The notes under the pieces are model-generated. The model made no database searches. It saw only the letters and a program-made list of their open reading frames with translations, and was not told the DNA's origin. Source: an uncultured Robinsoniella sp. (lineage in GTDB: Bacteria > Bacillota > Clostridia > Lachnospirales > Lachnospiraceae). From it: DNA of 64,000 nucleotides. The stretch spans positions 1 through 64,000 of the forward strand of contig UQCR01000023.1 in NCBI GenBank assembly GCA_900539655.1, given 5' to 3'. The position numbers were made by a program, and so were the translations under genes. Positions 1-8,466 of the stretch are shown piece after piece (position 1 is the first letter of the stretch; each line of letters begins with the position of its first letter).

Positions 1-74
1 CTTAACACAAATCAGGGTGACTCTACCCTTTACAATCCTACAATAAATTTACACCGCGATGTCCCTGAAATAAT

Positions 75-103
75 TTGACAATCGAAATATTTTATCTTAA
101 AAT
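75..103 (+). promoter_or_regulatory. Sigma-A-type promoter for the 4Fe-4S protein
   Basis: TTGACA at 75-80, a 17-base spacer and TAAAAT at 98-103 match the housekeeping consensus in 11 of 12 bases. The promoter points at the CDS starting at 233 and leaves a leader of about 120 bases that contains the hairpin repeat at 152-184. Confidence 0.75.
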
Positions 104-151
104 ATTTATAAGCGCATATAACTTACACTTACGGTTATGTGCAGACTACTT

Positions 152-184
152 GAGCGTGTTTGAAAATTCCTTTCAAACACGCTC
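152..184 (+). repeat. Dispersed palindromic repeat, copy 1 (perfect hairpin)
   Basis: GAGCGTGTTTGAAA at 152-165 and its exact reverse complement at 171-184 form a 14-bp stem with a 5-base loop. No T-run follows, so it does not look like a terminator. Related copies lie at 18656-18715, 36670-36721 and 37664-37703. This is the shortest and most symmetric copy and it sits in the leader of the gene at 233. Confidence 0.8.
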
Positions 185-232
185 TAATTAATAAGAAATG
201 ATAGGTGTAATACACTGAGAAAGCGTGGAAAA

Positions 233-1504
233 ATGGGACATATTACTTCAAAAGAAGCCTATAAAAACCTGGAAGAACGGATTAACTGGTTTACCCAGGG
301 TGCTCCTGCTTCCCAAACGTTATACAAAATCCTGGAGGTTTTGTATTCCGAAAAAGAAGCAAAATGGATCTCACTGCTGCCGATACGGCCTTTTAAAGCA
401 AAAAAAGCGGCACAGATCTGGGGGACGACAGAATTAAAAGCAGAAAAGGTGCTGGATCATCTCTGTGAGAAGGCCCTGCTGGTGGATTCCTTTCACAATG
501 GACAAAGAAAATTCGTGATGCCGCCGCCCATGGCTGGATTTTTTGAATTTGCCCTGATGAGGACCAGAGGTGACATTGACCAGAAATATTTAAGTGAGCT
601 GTATTATCAGTACATGAATGTGGAGGAGGATTTTGTAAAAGACCTCTTCTATGCTACCGAAACCAGACTGGGCAGGGTATTTGTGCAGGAACCGGTATTG
701 TCTACCGAAAATACCCTTCATATACTGGATCATGAGCGTGCCAGCCACATTGTGGAAGAGGCGGAGTATATCGGGCTGGGCACCTGCTACTGCCGGCACA
801 AGATGTATCATGCGGGGCAACCCTGTGAAATTGATGCGCCCTGGGATGTCTGCCTGACGTTTGGCAATGTGGCACGTTCTCTTGCAGAACACGGCGGACA
901 TGCAAAGCTGATCTCCAAAGAAGAGGCATACGATGCTCTGGAACGCTCCTACGCGTCCAATCTGGTGCAGATTGGTGAGAATGTAAGGGAAGATCCAATG
1001 TTTATCTGTAATTGCTGTGGATGCTGCTGTGAGGCTCTACAGGCAGCAAGGAAGTTCAGCCCCATGCAGCCTGTTGCAACCACAAATTATATTCCTGAGA
1101 TATCCAGGGAAAAATGCATCTCATGCGGCAAATGTGCAAAAGTCTGTCCCATACTGGCAATTAAGATGGAGGACAAAAATGCCGTTATCGATACGGATAT
1201 CTGCCTTGGCTGCGGTGTGTGTGCCGGTAACTGCCCCACGAAAGCCATTGAACTGAAACGCCGGGCGGTACAGATTATCACTCCGGTTAACAGCACCCAT
1301 CGTTTTGTTCTGCAGGCAATCGAGAAAGGTACGCTTCAGAACCTGATATTCGATAACCATGCATTTGCAAACCACAGAGCCATGGCAGCTGTATTTGGTA
1401 CTATTTTAAAACTTCCGCCGGTGAAGCAGATGCTGGCAAGCAAACAGATGAAATCAATTTATCTGGACAAACTGTTGTCTATGAAAAAGAAAAAGGCAGA
1501 ATAA
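233..1504 (+). CDS. 4Fe-4S dicluster domain protein with an extra cysteine-rich centre
   Basis: This 423-residue cytoplasmic protein ends in a bacterial two-[4Fe-4S] ferredoxin domain: CISCGKCAKVCP (295-306) and CLGCGVCAGNCP (324-335). The N-terminal 100 residues look like a winged-helix-type fold and have no transmembrane segment. The middle carries two further cysteine groups, CYCRHKMYHAGQPC (185-198) and CNCCGCCC (259-266), which could bind another cluster or metal. Proteins of this layout occur in anaerobes, but I know of no assigned reaction; electron transfer or redox sensing is inference. The ribosome binding site before ATG 233 is weak. The gene is one of only two on the + strand and stands alone, with a terminator at 1555-1612. 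Confidence 0.85.
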   Translation: MGHITSKEAYKNLEERINWFTQGAPASQTLYKILEVLYSEKEAKWISLLPIRPFKAKKAAQIWGTTELKAEKVLDHLCEKALLVDSFHNGQRKFVMPPPMAGFFEFALMRTRGDIDQKYLSELYYQYMNVEEDFVKDLFYATETRLGRVFVQEPVLSTENTLHILDHERASHIVEEAEYIGLGTCYCRHKMYHAGQPCEIDAPWDVCLTFGNVARSLAEHGGHAKLISKEEAYDALERSYASNLVQIGENVREDPMFICNCCGCCCEALQAARKFSPMQPVATTNYIPEISREKCISCGKCAKVCPILAIKMEDKNAVIDTDICLGCGVCAGNCPTKAIELKRRAVQIITPVNSTHRFVLQAIEKGTLQNLIFDNHAFANHRAMAAVFGTILKLPPVKQMLASKQMKSIYLDKLLSMKKKKAE

Positions 1505-1554
1505 AGAGCCTTACGTTATATTCTGAGGGGCAAACAAAGAAAATAGAGAAAACA

Positions 1555-1612
1555 GGTATCAAAAAAGGAGCATTCCCATGATGAATCAGAGAATTGCTCC
1601 TTTTTTGATACC
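1555..1612. terminator. Bidirectional intrinsic terminator
   Basis: The 17-base arm at 1555-1571 (GGTATC, A6, GGAGC) pairs perfectly with 1596-1612 (GCTCC, T6, GATACC). Because the A6 and T6 tracts face outward, the structure can stop transcription of both the + strand 4Fe-4S gene and the converging - strand RNase J gene. Confidence 0.8.
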
Positions 1613-1674
1613 TCATTTCTGTTTTAATACAGAAAATATAGTTGATTATAGTTACGGTATTTCCGGAATATAGC

Positions 1675-3342
1675 TTATACTTCCATAATGATAGGAAGTA
1701 TCATAGGGGATCTTTTGATTTTTTTCCACAGGAAATCCCCCAGATCATCCCGGAGTGCAGACTTAATCTTTCCCCAGTCTGTGATTTTCTTCTTGTTACA
1801 ACGCTCCAGCGTATCGGCAGCAAGGCTGCGCAGCTGGGACATTAACTCTTCGGATTCCCGTACATATACAAATCCTCTGGAGATGATATCCGGTCCTGCC
1901 AGAACCTGATTTGTATCTTTTTCCAGGGTTACGGTAACAACCATAATTCCATTTTCAGACAGGCTTTGTCTGTCATGCATAACGATATTGCCTACATCAC
2001 CGATGCCTAATCCGTCTACCATAATGCCTCTGGCTGGTACTTGTCCAACAACAGTTGCCTTTTCTTCGGAAAGTGCCAGTACATTGCCGCATTCAATAAG
2101 GAATGTATTTTCTTTCGGTATGCCAAGTGACTGTGCCAGATTTGCCTGGGCTGCCCGGAAGCGGTATTCCCCATGCATAGGCACCGCATATTTAGGGTGA
2201 ACCAGGGAATAAATTAATTTGATTTCTTCCTGGCAGGCATGTCCGGATACATGGGTATCCTGGAAAATAACATTGGCACCTTTCATGGATAATTCATTTA
2301 TTATTTTAGAAACTGCTTTTTCGTTTCCGGGAATTGGCGTTGAGCTTAGAATAATAGCGTCCCCAGGCTTTACCGAAACTTTTTTATGAGTGGAGTCTGC
2401 CATACGTGACAGAGCGGCCATGGATTCTCCCTGGCTTCCGGTTGTGATTAATACCAGCTTTTCATCGGGATAGTTCTTCATAAGGTCGATATCAATCAGG
2501 GTATTCTTCGGAATTTTTACATAGCCCAGATCCGAAGCAATCCGGATGACATTGAGCATACTGCGGCCCTGGAGAATTACCTTTCGTCCAAACTTATATG
2601 CCGTGTTAATAATCTGCTGCACCCTGTCTATATTGGAAGCGAAGGTAGCAACAAATATCCGGTGGGATTTGTTTTCTTCAAACAGTGTGTCGAATGTTTT
2701 GGCAACTTTGATTTCCGATGGCGTAAATCCTGGACGCAAAGCATTGGTACTGTCACACATAAGTGCCAGAACGCCTTTTTTACCCAGTGCGCCAAAGCGC
2801 TGCAAGTCTATGGCATCACCGAACAGCGGTGTGTAGTCAATCTTAAAGTCACCGGTATGCACAATGATACCTGCCGGTGAATAGATTGCCAGTGCGCTGG
2901 CATCAGCAATACTGTGATTCGTTTTAATAAATTCGATACGGAAGGAGCCAAGGGTAATGATGCCTCCATGCTTTACCACTTTACGGCGGGTATTTTTCAT
3001 CAGATGGGCTTCTTCTAACTTATGCTCAATTAAGCCCATTGTAAGCTGGGTTGCATATATAGGGATATTGATCTGGGGAATAATGTAGGGCAATGCCCCA
3101 ATATGGTCTTCATGTCCGTGGGTAATAACAAATCCTTTTACTTTATCCTTATTTTCGATTAAATAAGTGACGTCTGGAATTACTTTGTCAATGCCCAGCA
3201 TTTCTTCATCCGGGAATGAAATTCCGCAGTCTACGACGATAATACTGTCCTCGTATTCAAATGCGGTAATATTCATCCCTATTTTATCAAAGCCTCCCAG
3301 CGGAATAATTTTTACGCTGCCTGTATTTGTGTTTTTTTTCAA
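1675..3342 (-). CDS. rnj: Ribonuclease J
   Basis: RNase J is a metallo-beta-lactamase/beta-CASP nuclease that degrades and processes mRNA and rRNA in Firmicutes, with 5'-3' exonuclease and endonuclease activity. The 555-residue length is typical. The zinc motif HGHEDH lies at residues 75-80, with a later HVSGHA motif and the C-terminal domain present. The start is TTG at 3342: AGGAGG stands 6 bases upstream and no in-frame ATG fits the conserved N-terminus. It lies 34 bases after the histidine kinase gene and may be partly co-transcribed with it. It could be the J1 or J2 paralogue. Confidence 0.95.
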   Translation of the reverse strand: MKKNTNTGSVKIIPLGGFDKIGMNITAFEYEDSIIVVDCGISFPDEEMLGIDKVIPDVTYLIENKDKVKGFVITHGHEDHIGALPYIIPQINIPIYATQLTMGLIEHKLEEAHLMKNTRRKVVKHGGIITLGSFRIEFIKTNHSIADASALAIYSPAGIIVHTGDFKIDYTPLFGDAIDLQRFGALGKKGVLALMCDSTNALRPGFTPSEIKVAKTFDTLFEENKSHRIFVATFASNIDRVQQIINTAYKFGRKVILQGRSMLNVIRIASDLGYVKIPKNTLIDIDLMKNYPDEKLVLITTGSQGESMAALSRMADSTHKKVSVKPGDAIILSSTPIPGNEKAVSKIINELSMKGANVIFQDTHVSGHACQEEIKLIYSLVHPKYAVPMHGEYRFRAAQANLAQSLGIPKENTFLIECGNVLALSEEKATVVGQVPARGIMVDGLGIGDVGNIVMHDRQSLSENGIMVVTVTLEKDTNQVLAGPDIISRGFVYVRESEELMSQLRSLAADTLERCNKKKITDWGKIKSALRDDLGDFLWKKIKRSPMILPIIMEV

Positions 3343-3376
3343 TTGAAACCTCCTGTGTTTTTCTGTTAAACTGGCT

Positions 3377-5758
3377 TTATAACCATTTTTTAAGAATATT
3401 CATTATTTGCGGTATGTCAAGGGGCTTAGCCATATGATAATTCATACCGGATTGTAATGCCATTTCCACATCTTCTGCAAATGCATTAGCAGTCATGGCG
3501 ATAATGGGTATCGTTTTTGCATCTATATGTTTTGATGCCCGGATGCGCCTGGCGGATTCATAACCATCCATGAGCGGCATCTGTATGTCCATAAAAATGA
3601 GATCGTAATATCCGGGGGAAGAAAGCATGAATTTTTCCAGTGCTTCCTTACCATGTACTGCCGGCTCCACCTGAATCCCGGTACTGCCAAGTATCTCTAA
3701 GGCTATCTCCCGGTTCAGGTCGTTGTCTTCCGCCAGAAGAATACGCTTTCCGGGATATGAATCATTTACGATGGAGGTGGCATGTATCTTCTCTTCTATT
3801 TTATCCTTACGGGCAAATTTTTTCAATAGATAGATTAAGCGGGACTTAAATAACGGTTTTAAAATGAAACCGTCAACGCCGGCATTGATTGCCTGTGACT
3901 CGTATTCCGACCAGTCGTAGGCAGATAATAAGATGATAGTGACTGTGGGGCCCACAATTCTGCGAATACGTCTGGCTGTTTCAATCCCATTGATTCCGGG
4001 CATATACAGATCCAGTATAATTGCAAAATAGCTTCTTCCCTGTGAATGGAGTTCTTCTGCTTTTCTTACAGCTTCTTCTCCGGATAATACCCACTCACTG
4101 CTCATTCCGATTTCGTTTAAACAGTTACAGGTGGTTTCACATACAATCCGGTCATCATCCACAACCAGCACCGGAAGGTCAATCAAATCCCCAAGGGTGT
4201 CGGTTTGTTCTTTTTCTTTGTATTGCAGATGAATTATTACGGTGAATCGGGAACCTTTGCCATAGGTGCTTTTAACCTGTATGTCACCATTCATCATCTG
4301 AACTATATTTTTACTGATAGCCATGCCAAGCCCGGTTCCCTGGATGTGGCGGATTTCTTCATCATCTGCACGCTCAAATGGTTCAAAGATACGGTCTGTA
4401 AATTCAGGCCTCATCCCAATTCCATTATCTTCAAAAATAAATTCATAACACCCATAATTTTTTATACGGGAAGGCAATTCCCTGATCTCTAATAAAATAT
4501 GGCCTTTTTGAGGGGTATATTTTATGGCATTTGAGAGAAGATTCATGAGCAGCTGTTGAATTCTCTGGGTGTCACAGACTACATCTTCATGCCGGATGGA
4601 GTAAAGATGTACATCCAGAATGTGTTCTTTCTCAGCGATATCCGGCTGTACCATAGTCATCAGATTTTGGAGCAGATCTCCCAGGTTCGCTTCCTCCTCA
4701 GCAAGAACAATACGTCCGCTTTCTATTTTGGACATATCCAGAACTTCGTTTATCAGGCTTAGAAGCAGTTTCGACGAAAGGGTAATCTTACCCAGGCAGT
4801 CTAATATGCGTTCTTTTTCATCAATATGTGCGCCTGCGATAGCCGTCATACCGATAATTGCGTTCATTGGAGTACGGATATCGTGGCTCATGCGTGATAA
4901 AAATTCTGATTTAGCCTGATTTGCTACATTTGCGGCATGTAATGCATCCTGCAGCAGCGCTTTTTGCCGCTTTTCTTCCCTTATTTCCGTAATATCGGTT
5001 CTTGTTAAAAGCAAAATATTTTTTTCTCTATTAAAATAGCTGAATCGAAGTTTTTTATCCCTCAGCTGATTATTTTCATAAACTTTTGTATAAAGGATAT
5101 ATTCACCGCATTCCTTCAGGTTTTCTAAAATATGATCTATCTGCATGCATCTGTTGAGGCGCATGCTTTCCTCAGGCGGGCAGAACCGGGAATTATATGC
5201 CAACATTTCCACGATATAGTCGTTACCGGCTAATGGGGGAAGCGGTGTGCCGGATGCCTCATTGGAGGAATACATAATGTAGGAATTATCATTTGCTTCC
5301 AGGTAAATTACGTAGTCATATTCAGACTGGACGGCAGTTTCAATAATGCCTGCCCTTCTTTTAGAACTTATATTTCTGGCACACATAATAACATTTTTAT
5401 GACCGGAATCACCATGGGATACGACGGTACAGAATACTTCATACCACTCCATTCCAAAAGGTTTTCCAAAGATTCGAATTTCAAAACTGCTGTTTTTTCT
5501 GCCGCTGTTAATCAGGTCTTTTAAAGCATCCAAAGACATGTATTGTGTCCAGACCATCTGGTCGGATTTATAGATATAATTGGACATAAAGGACAAAAAT
5601 AATTCTTTGTACGGAATCGTCTGATTTGTTTTTCCGGGAAGGATTTTTTCATTCCAGATATATACCTTATTATTAACGGTATCGATCTCCCAGACAGCTT
5701 CCATAAAACTGCCTATGCCCATTATAATATCTTTTGCATAAAAATCTACAGGGTGCAT
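3377..5758 (-). CDS. Hybrid sensor histidine kinase with two receiver domains
   Basis: This 793-residue protein has a N-terminal sensor region of about 260 residues that looks PAS-like and has no clear membrane segment. A HisKA domain follows, with phospho-acceptor His292 in MSHDIRTPMNAIIGM, then a HATPase domain (NAIKYTP, DNGIG, GTGLGMAI). Receiver domain 1 (VVDDD, DLYMPG) and receiver domain 2 (AEDNDLNREIA, MDIQMPLMDG) come last. No HPt or DNA-binding output domain is present and no partner regulator is adjacent, so its output is unknown. AAGGAG precedes ATG 5758. Large soluble hybrids of this kind are common in Lachnospiraceae; the signal cannot be inferred from the sequence. Confidence 0.9.
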   Translation of the reverse strand: MHPVDFYAKDIIMGIGSFMEAVWEIDTVNNKVYIWNEKILPGKTNQTIPYKELFLSFMSNYIYKSDQMVWTQYMSLDALKDLINSGRKNSSFEIRIFGKPFGMEWYEVFCTVVSHGDSGHKNVIMCARNISSKRRAGIIETAVQSEYDYVIYLEANDNSYIMYSSNEASGTPLPPLAGNDYIVEMLAYNSRFCPPEESMRLNRCMQIDHILENLKECGEYILYTKVYENNQLRDKKLRFSYFNREKNILLLTRTDITEIREEKRQKALLQDALHAANVANQAKSEFLSRMSHDIRTPMNAIIGMTAIAGAHIDEKERILDCLGKITLSSKLLLSLINEVLDMSKIESGRIVLAEEEANLGDLLQNLMTMVQPDIAEKEHILDVHLYSIRHEDVVCDTQRIQQLLMNLLSNAIKYTPQKGHILLEIRELPSRIKNYGCYEFIFEDNGIGMRPEFTDRIFEPFERADDEEIRHIQGTGLGMAISKNIVQMMNGDIQVKSTYGKGSRFTVIIHLQYKEKEQTDTLGDLIDLPVLVVDDDRIVCETTCNCLNEIGMSSEWVLSGEEAVRKAEELHSQGRSYFAIILDLYMPGINGIETARRIRRIVGPTVTIILLSAYDWSEYESQAINAGVDGFILKPLFKSRLIYLLKKFARKDKIEEKIHATSIVNDSYPGKRILLAEDNDLNREIALEILGSTGIQVEPAVHGKEALEKFMLSSPGYYDLIFMDIQMPLMDGYESARRIRASKHIDAKTIPIIAMTANAFAEDVEMALQSGMNYHMAKPLDIPQIMNILKKWL

Positions 5759-5789
5759 TTCTATCTCCTTGTCATGTAAAATGTAAAGA

Positions 5790-5832
5790 AAGCCCGAAGT
5801 TTACGTAATATTGTTATGTAAACTTCGGGCTT
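5790..5832 (-). terminator. Intrinsic terminator after dtd
   Basis: AGCCCGAAGTTTAC (5791-5804) pairs with 5818-5831, and the stem extends further with one mismatch. On the - strand it is followed by a T-rich run (TTTCTTTACATTTT). It lies 16 bases beyond the dtd stop codon and just before the histidine kinase gene. Confidence 0.8.
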
Positions 5833-5847
5833 CCTACAGCTTTGAAG

Positions 5848-6285
5848 TCAGGATTCCAAGATAATCGTAAATGGTCCATCATTACATAACTCTACTTTCA
5901 TATCGGCTCCAAAACTACCTTTTTGGACATTTGGAACCTGTTTTTTACATTCTGCAATGATGTATTCATACAACTCTTCTGCCATCTTCGGTTCTCCGGC
6001 TTCTATGAAACTTGGGCGGTTGCCCTTCTTACAGTTTGCGTATAACGTAAATTGGGAAATTAGCAGCAGGCTTCCCGATACATCCTTTAAGGATAGATTG
6101 GTTTTGCCATTTTCATCTTCAAAGATACGAAGCCCGGTCATTTTCTTAACCAGAGTATCCGCTGTTTCCCGTCGGTCGGTCTGGCTGATGCCAATCAGGA
6201 CAAGGAAACCTTTTTCAATGGAGCCAATAACTTCGGAATCAACTTTAACGCAGGCATGTGATACCCTTTGAATAACAAATTTCAT
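5848..6285 (-). CDS. dtd: D-aminoacyl-tRNA deacylase
   Basis: Dtd hydrolyses D-amino acids, and glycine mischarged on tRNA-Ala, from tRNA and so protects translation. The 145-residue length is standard. The N-terminus MKFVIQRVSHACV, the SQFTLYA motif near residue 77 and the C-terminal NDGPFT (the family GPxT motif) are all present. The gene follows the cytidylate-kinase-like gene by 22 bases in the same direction and is closed by the hairpin at 5790-5832. The ribosome binding site is modest (AAGGGC, about 10 bases away). Confidence 0.95.
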   Translation of the reverse strand: MKFVIQRVSHACVKVDSEVIGSIEKGFLVLIGISQTDRRETADTLVKKMTGLRIFEDENGKTNLSLKDVSGSLLLISQFTLYANCKKGNRPSFIEAGEPKMAEELYEYIIAECKKQVPNVQKGSFGADMKVELCNDGPFTIILES

Positions 6286-6307
6286 CTTTTGTAATGCCCT
6301 TTCTGAC

Positions 6308-6937
6308 TTATGCTCTGTTTTCTTTAATTCTGACGAAGCTTAACAGTTCTTCAACGGTGCCGTCAATACCAAGAAAACCACTGTCAATACAAAGATGATA
6401 ACCGGTTGCTTCTCCCCACTTTTTACTGGAGAAGTAATTGTAATAGCTGGCACGTTTTTTATCAGTTTTAACGATCATATCCTTTGCTTTTGCATTAGTA
6501 AGATCATATTTACGGGCAATCCGGTTAACTTTATTTTCCATACTTGCATGAATGAAGACATTGATACAATCCGGAAAGTCTGCTAATGCATAGTCTGCAC
6601 AACGGCCGACGATTACACAGGGTCCTTCTTTTGCGATATCTTTAATAGCATTGAACTGAGCCAAAAATACTTTGTGGTTAATGGGCATATCTGAGAATGC
6701 TGCTGATGAATATCCCATGGAATATGTATCCATAACCAGTGAATATAAGAAACTGTTCGTTGGTTTCTCATCATGATTTTCAAATAATTCCTGACAGATG
6801 CCGCTGTCTTTTGCTGCTCTGTCCAGAAGTTCCTTATCATAGCACTTGATGCCTAAGGAGTCTGCCAGCTTCATACCAATTTCTTTACCGCCACTGCCAA
6901 ATTCTCTTCCGATTGTTATAATTGATTTACAAGCCAT
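6308..6937 (-). CDS. Cytidylate kinase-like family protein
   Basis: About 209 residues with a N-terminal P-loop-like GREFGSGGKEIG, matching the cytidylate-kinase-like nucleotide kinase family common in Clostridia. It is not the canonical Cmk, and its real substrate is uncertain. I chose ATG 6937 because AAAGGA lies 10 bases upstream; the alternative GTG at 6946 would leave almost no spacing. It has its own promoter at 6975-7003 and is probably co-transcribed with dtd. Confidence 0.85.
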   Translation of the reverse strand: MACKSIITIGREFGSGGKEIGMKLADSLGIKCYDKELLDRAAKDSGICQELFENHDEKPTNSFLYSLVMDTYSMGYSSAAFSDMPINHKVFLAQFNAIKDIAKEGPCVIVGRCADYALADFPDCINVFIHASMENKVNRIARKYDLTNAKAKDMIVKTDKKRASYYNYFSSKKWGEATGYHLCIDSGFLGIDGTVEELLSFVRIKENRA

Positions 6938-6974
6938 ACAAAACACATCCTTTCTACCTTTGCTTTATGTTACT

Positions 6975-7003
6975 ATTATAAAACAATTTTGGTACAATGT
7001 ATA
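6975..7003 (-). promoter_or_regulatory. Sigma-A-type promoter for the kinase-like gene and dtd
   Basis: On the - strand TATACA (7003-6998) is followed by a 17-base spacer and a perfect TATAAT (6980-6975). It lies 38 bases upstream of the start codon at 6937, in the gap after rluD. Confidence 0.6.
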
Positions 7004-7017
7004 CTAATTTCACTTAA

Positions 7018-7929
7018 TTAATATAATTTTTTCAGTAAATTTATAAAATACTCCGGCAGAGGCGCGGATAATTCCATATAACTGTTTTTTCTGGGATGTA
7101 TAAATCCGAGGATCATCGCATGAAGCGTCTGCCCTTCCAGGTGGTAAGGACACTTTGCAGAACCATAGACATCATCTCCTAAAATGGGATGCCCGATGCT
7201 TTTCATATGGACACGTATCTGATGGGTACGTCCGGTTTCCAACTGGCATTCAATATACGTGTAATTGGAAAAGCGCTCTAAGACGTGGTAATGGGTGACG
7301 GCTGCTTTACCGTTTTTGTAGTTTACAGCCATTTTCTTACGGTCAGTCTGGTGTCTTCCGATGGGGGCATCCACTATGCCATCATCTTCTTTTAGAACAC
7401 CATGTACAATTGCCCTGTATTTCCGTGTAATGGAATGCTCCTTCAACTGTTCGGCAATATGATTGTGCGTAAAGTCATTTTTGCATACCAGCAGTGAGCC
7501 GGTGGTGTTTCTGTCTATCCGGTGCACAATGCCGGGGCGCATAACGCCGTTGATTCCGGATAATTCATCACGGCAATGGAACATAAGGGCATTGACCAGA
7601 GTGTGGCTGAAATGTCCCGCACTTGGATGTACAACCATGCCTTTTGGTTTGTTTACTACGATAAGGTCTTCATCTTCATATAAAATATCCAGTGGAAGGT
7701 CTTCCGGCTGGATATTTACCTCTTCCAGTTCCGGAACAGATATACTGATTATATCACCGGCTGCCACCTTATAATTTGCTTTAACGATTTTTTCGTTTAC
7801 CAACACATCTTCTGATTTCAGCAGCTTCTGCAGATAGGAACGTGACATCTCTTCCATGTGATCCGACAGATATTTATCAATCCGCAGACCGTTATCTTCA
7901 GCAGATACGGTAAAATGTATGGTCTCCAT
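7018..7929 (-). CDS. rluD: RluA-family 23S rRNA pseudouridine synthase (RluD/YlyB type)
   Basis: This 303-residue enzyme isomerises uridine to pseudouridine in RNA, probably 23S rRNA. A S4 RNA-binding domain (about residues 15-70) precedes the catalytic domain, whose motif HRIDRNTTG carries the catalytic Asp139. The start ATG directly abuts the lspA stop codon (TAG-ATG), so the two are likely translationally coupled, as in the lspA-ylyB pair of Bacillus. The exact uridine targets cannot be read from sequence. Confidence 0.93.
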   Translation of the reverse strand: METIHFTVSAEDNGLRIDKYLSDHMEEMSRSYLQKLLKSEDVLVNEKIVKANYKVAAGDIISISVPELEEVNIQPEDLPLDILYEDEDLIVVNKPKGMVVHPSAGHFSHTLVNALMFHCRDELSGINGVMRPGIVHRIDRNTTGSLLVCKNDFTHNHIAEQLKEHSITRKYRAIVHGVLKEDDGIVDAPIGRHQTDRKKMAVNYKNGKAAVTHYHVLERFSNYTYIECQLETGRTHQIRVHMKSIGHPILGDDVYGSAKCPYHLEGQTLHAMILGFIHPRKNSYMELSAPLPEYFINLLKKLY

Positions 7930-8466
7930 CTAGTTCTCCTCTTTTGCTGCAGTTTTATGCCGGGGGGAAAGGCAGGCAAAATCTTCTTCTTTATAGTAGA
8001 AAAAGATCAGTATGATCAGCAGGATCAGAGAAACTACCACATAACAGTCAGCTACGTTAAAGATCGGGAAGTCGATAAGGGAAAAATAGAAAAAGTCAAC
8101 TACAAACCCATTTGCAACGCGATCAATCATATTTCCAACGGCACCAGCTCCAAGAAGGACACAGGTAATACGCAGCCACAGATAATGCCTATCAACCGGA
8201 AATTTCTGATAACAGTAACCGATAAAAGCTAAAATAACCACTGCCATAATCAGAAACAGCCATCTCTGGTTCTGGAACATGCCAAATGCTGCTCCCCGGT
8301 TCTCCAGATACTGCAGTTCGAATACACCGGGAATCAAAACGATGGAATCCTGTCCTGCCAGATTTGAGATGGCCAAATGTTTTGTAAATTGATCCAACAC
8401 CAGCAACAATGCAAAAGCAATAATGCCCACTACCCAGCATATTAATTTTTTGTTATTTTTATTCAT
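7930..8466 (-). CDS. lspA: Lipoprotein signal peptidase (signal peptidase II)
   Basis: LspA cleaves the signal peptide of prolipoproteins in the membrane and would serve the DUF3048 lipoprotein at 44135. Four hydrophobic segments are visible. The conserved blocks LDQFTKH, ENRGAAFGMF and NMIDR...VDFFYF are present, the last two holding the catalytic aspartate pair. ATG 8466 is preferred over ATG 8472 because GAGG sits 6 bases upstream of it. The gene overlaps the end of aroB by 8 bases and abuts rluD. Confidence 0.95.
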   Translation of the reverse strand: MNKNNKKLICWVVGIIAFALLLVLDQFTKHLAISNLAGQDSIVLIPGVFELQYLENRGAAFGMFQNQRWLFLIMAVVILAFIGYCYQKFPVDRHYLWLRITCVLLGAGAVGNMIDRVANGFVVDFFYFSLIDFPIFNVADCYVVVSLILLIILIFFYYKEEDFACLSPRHKTAAKEEN

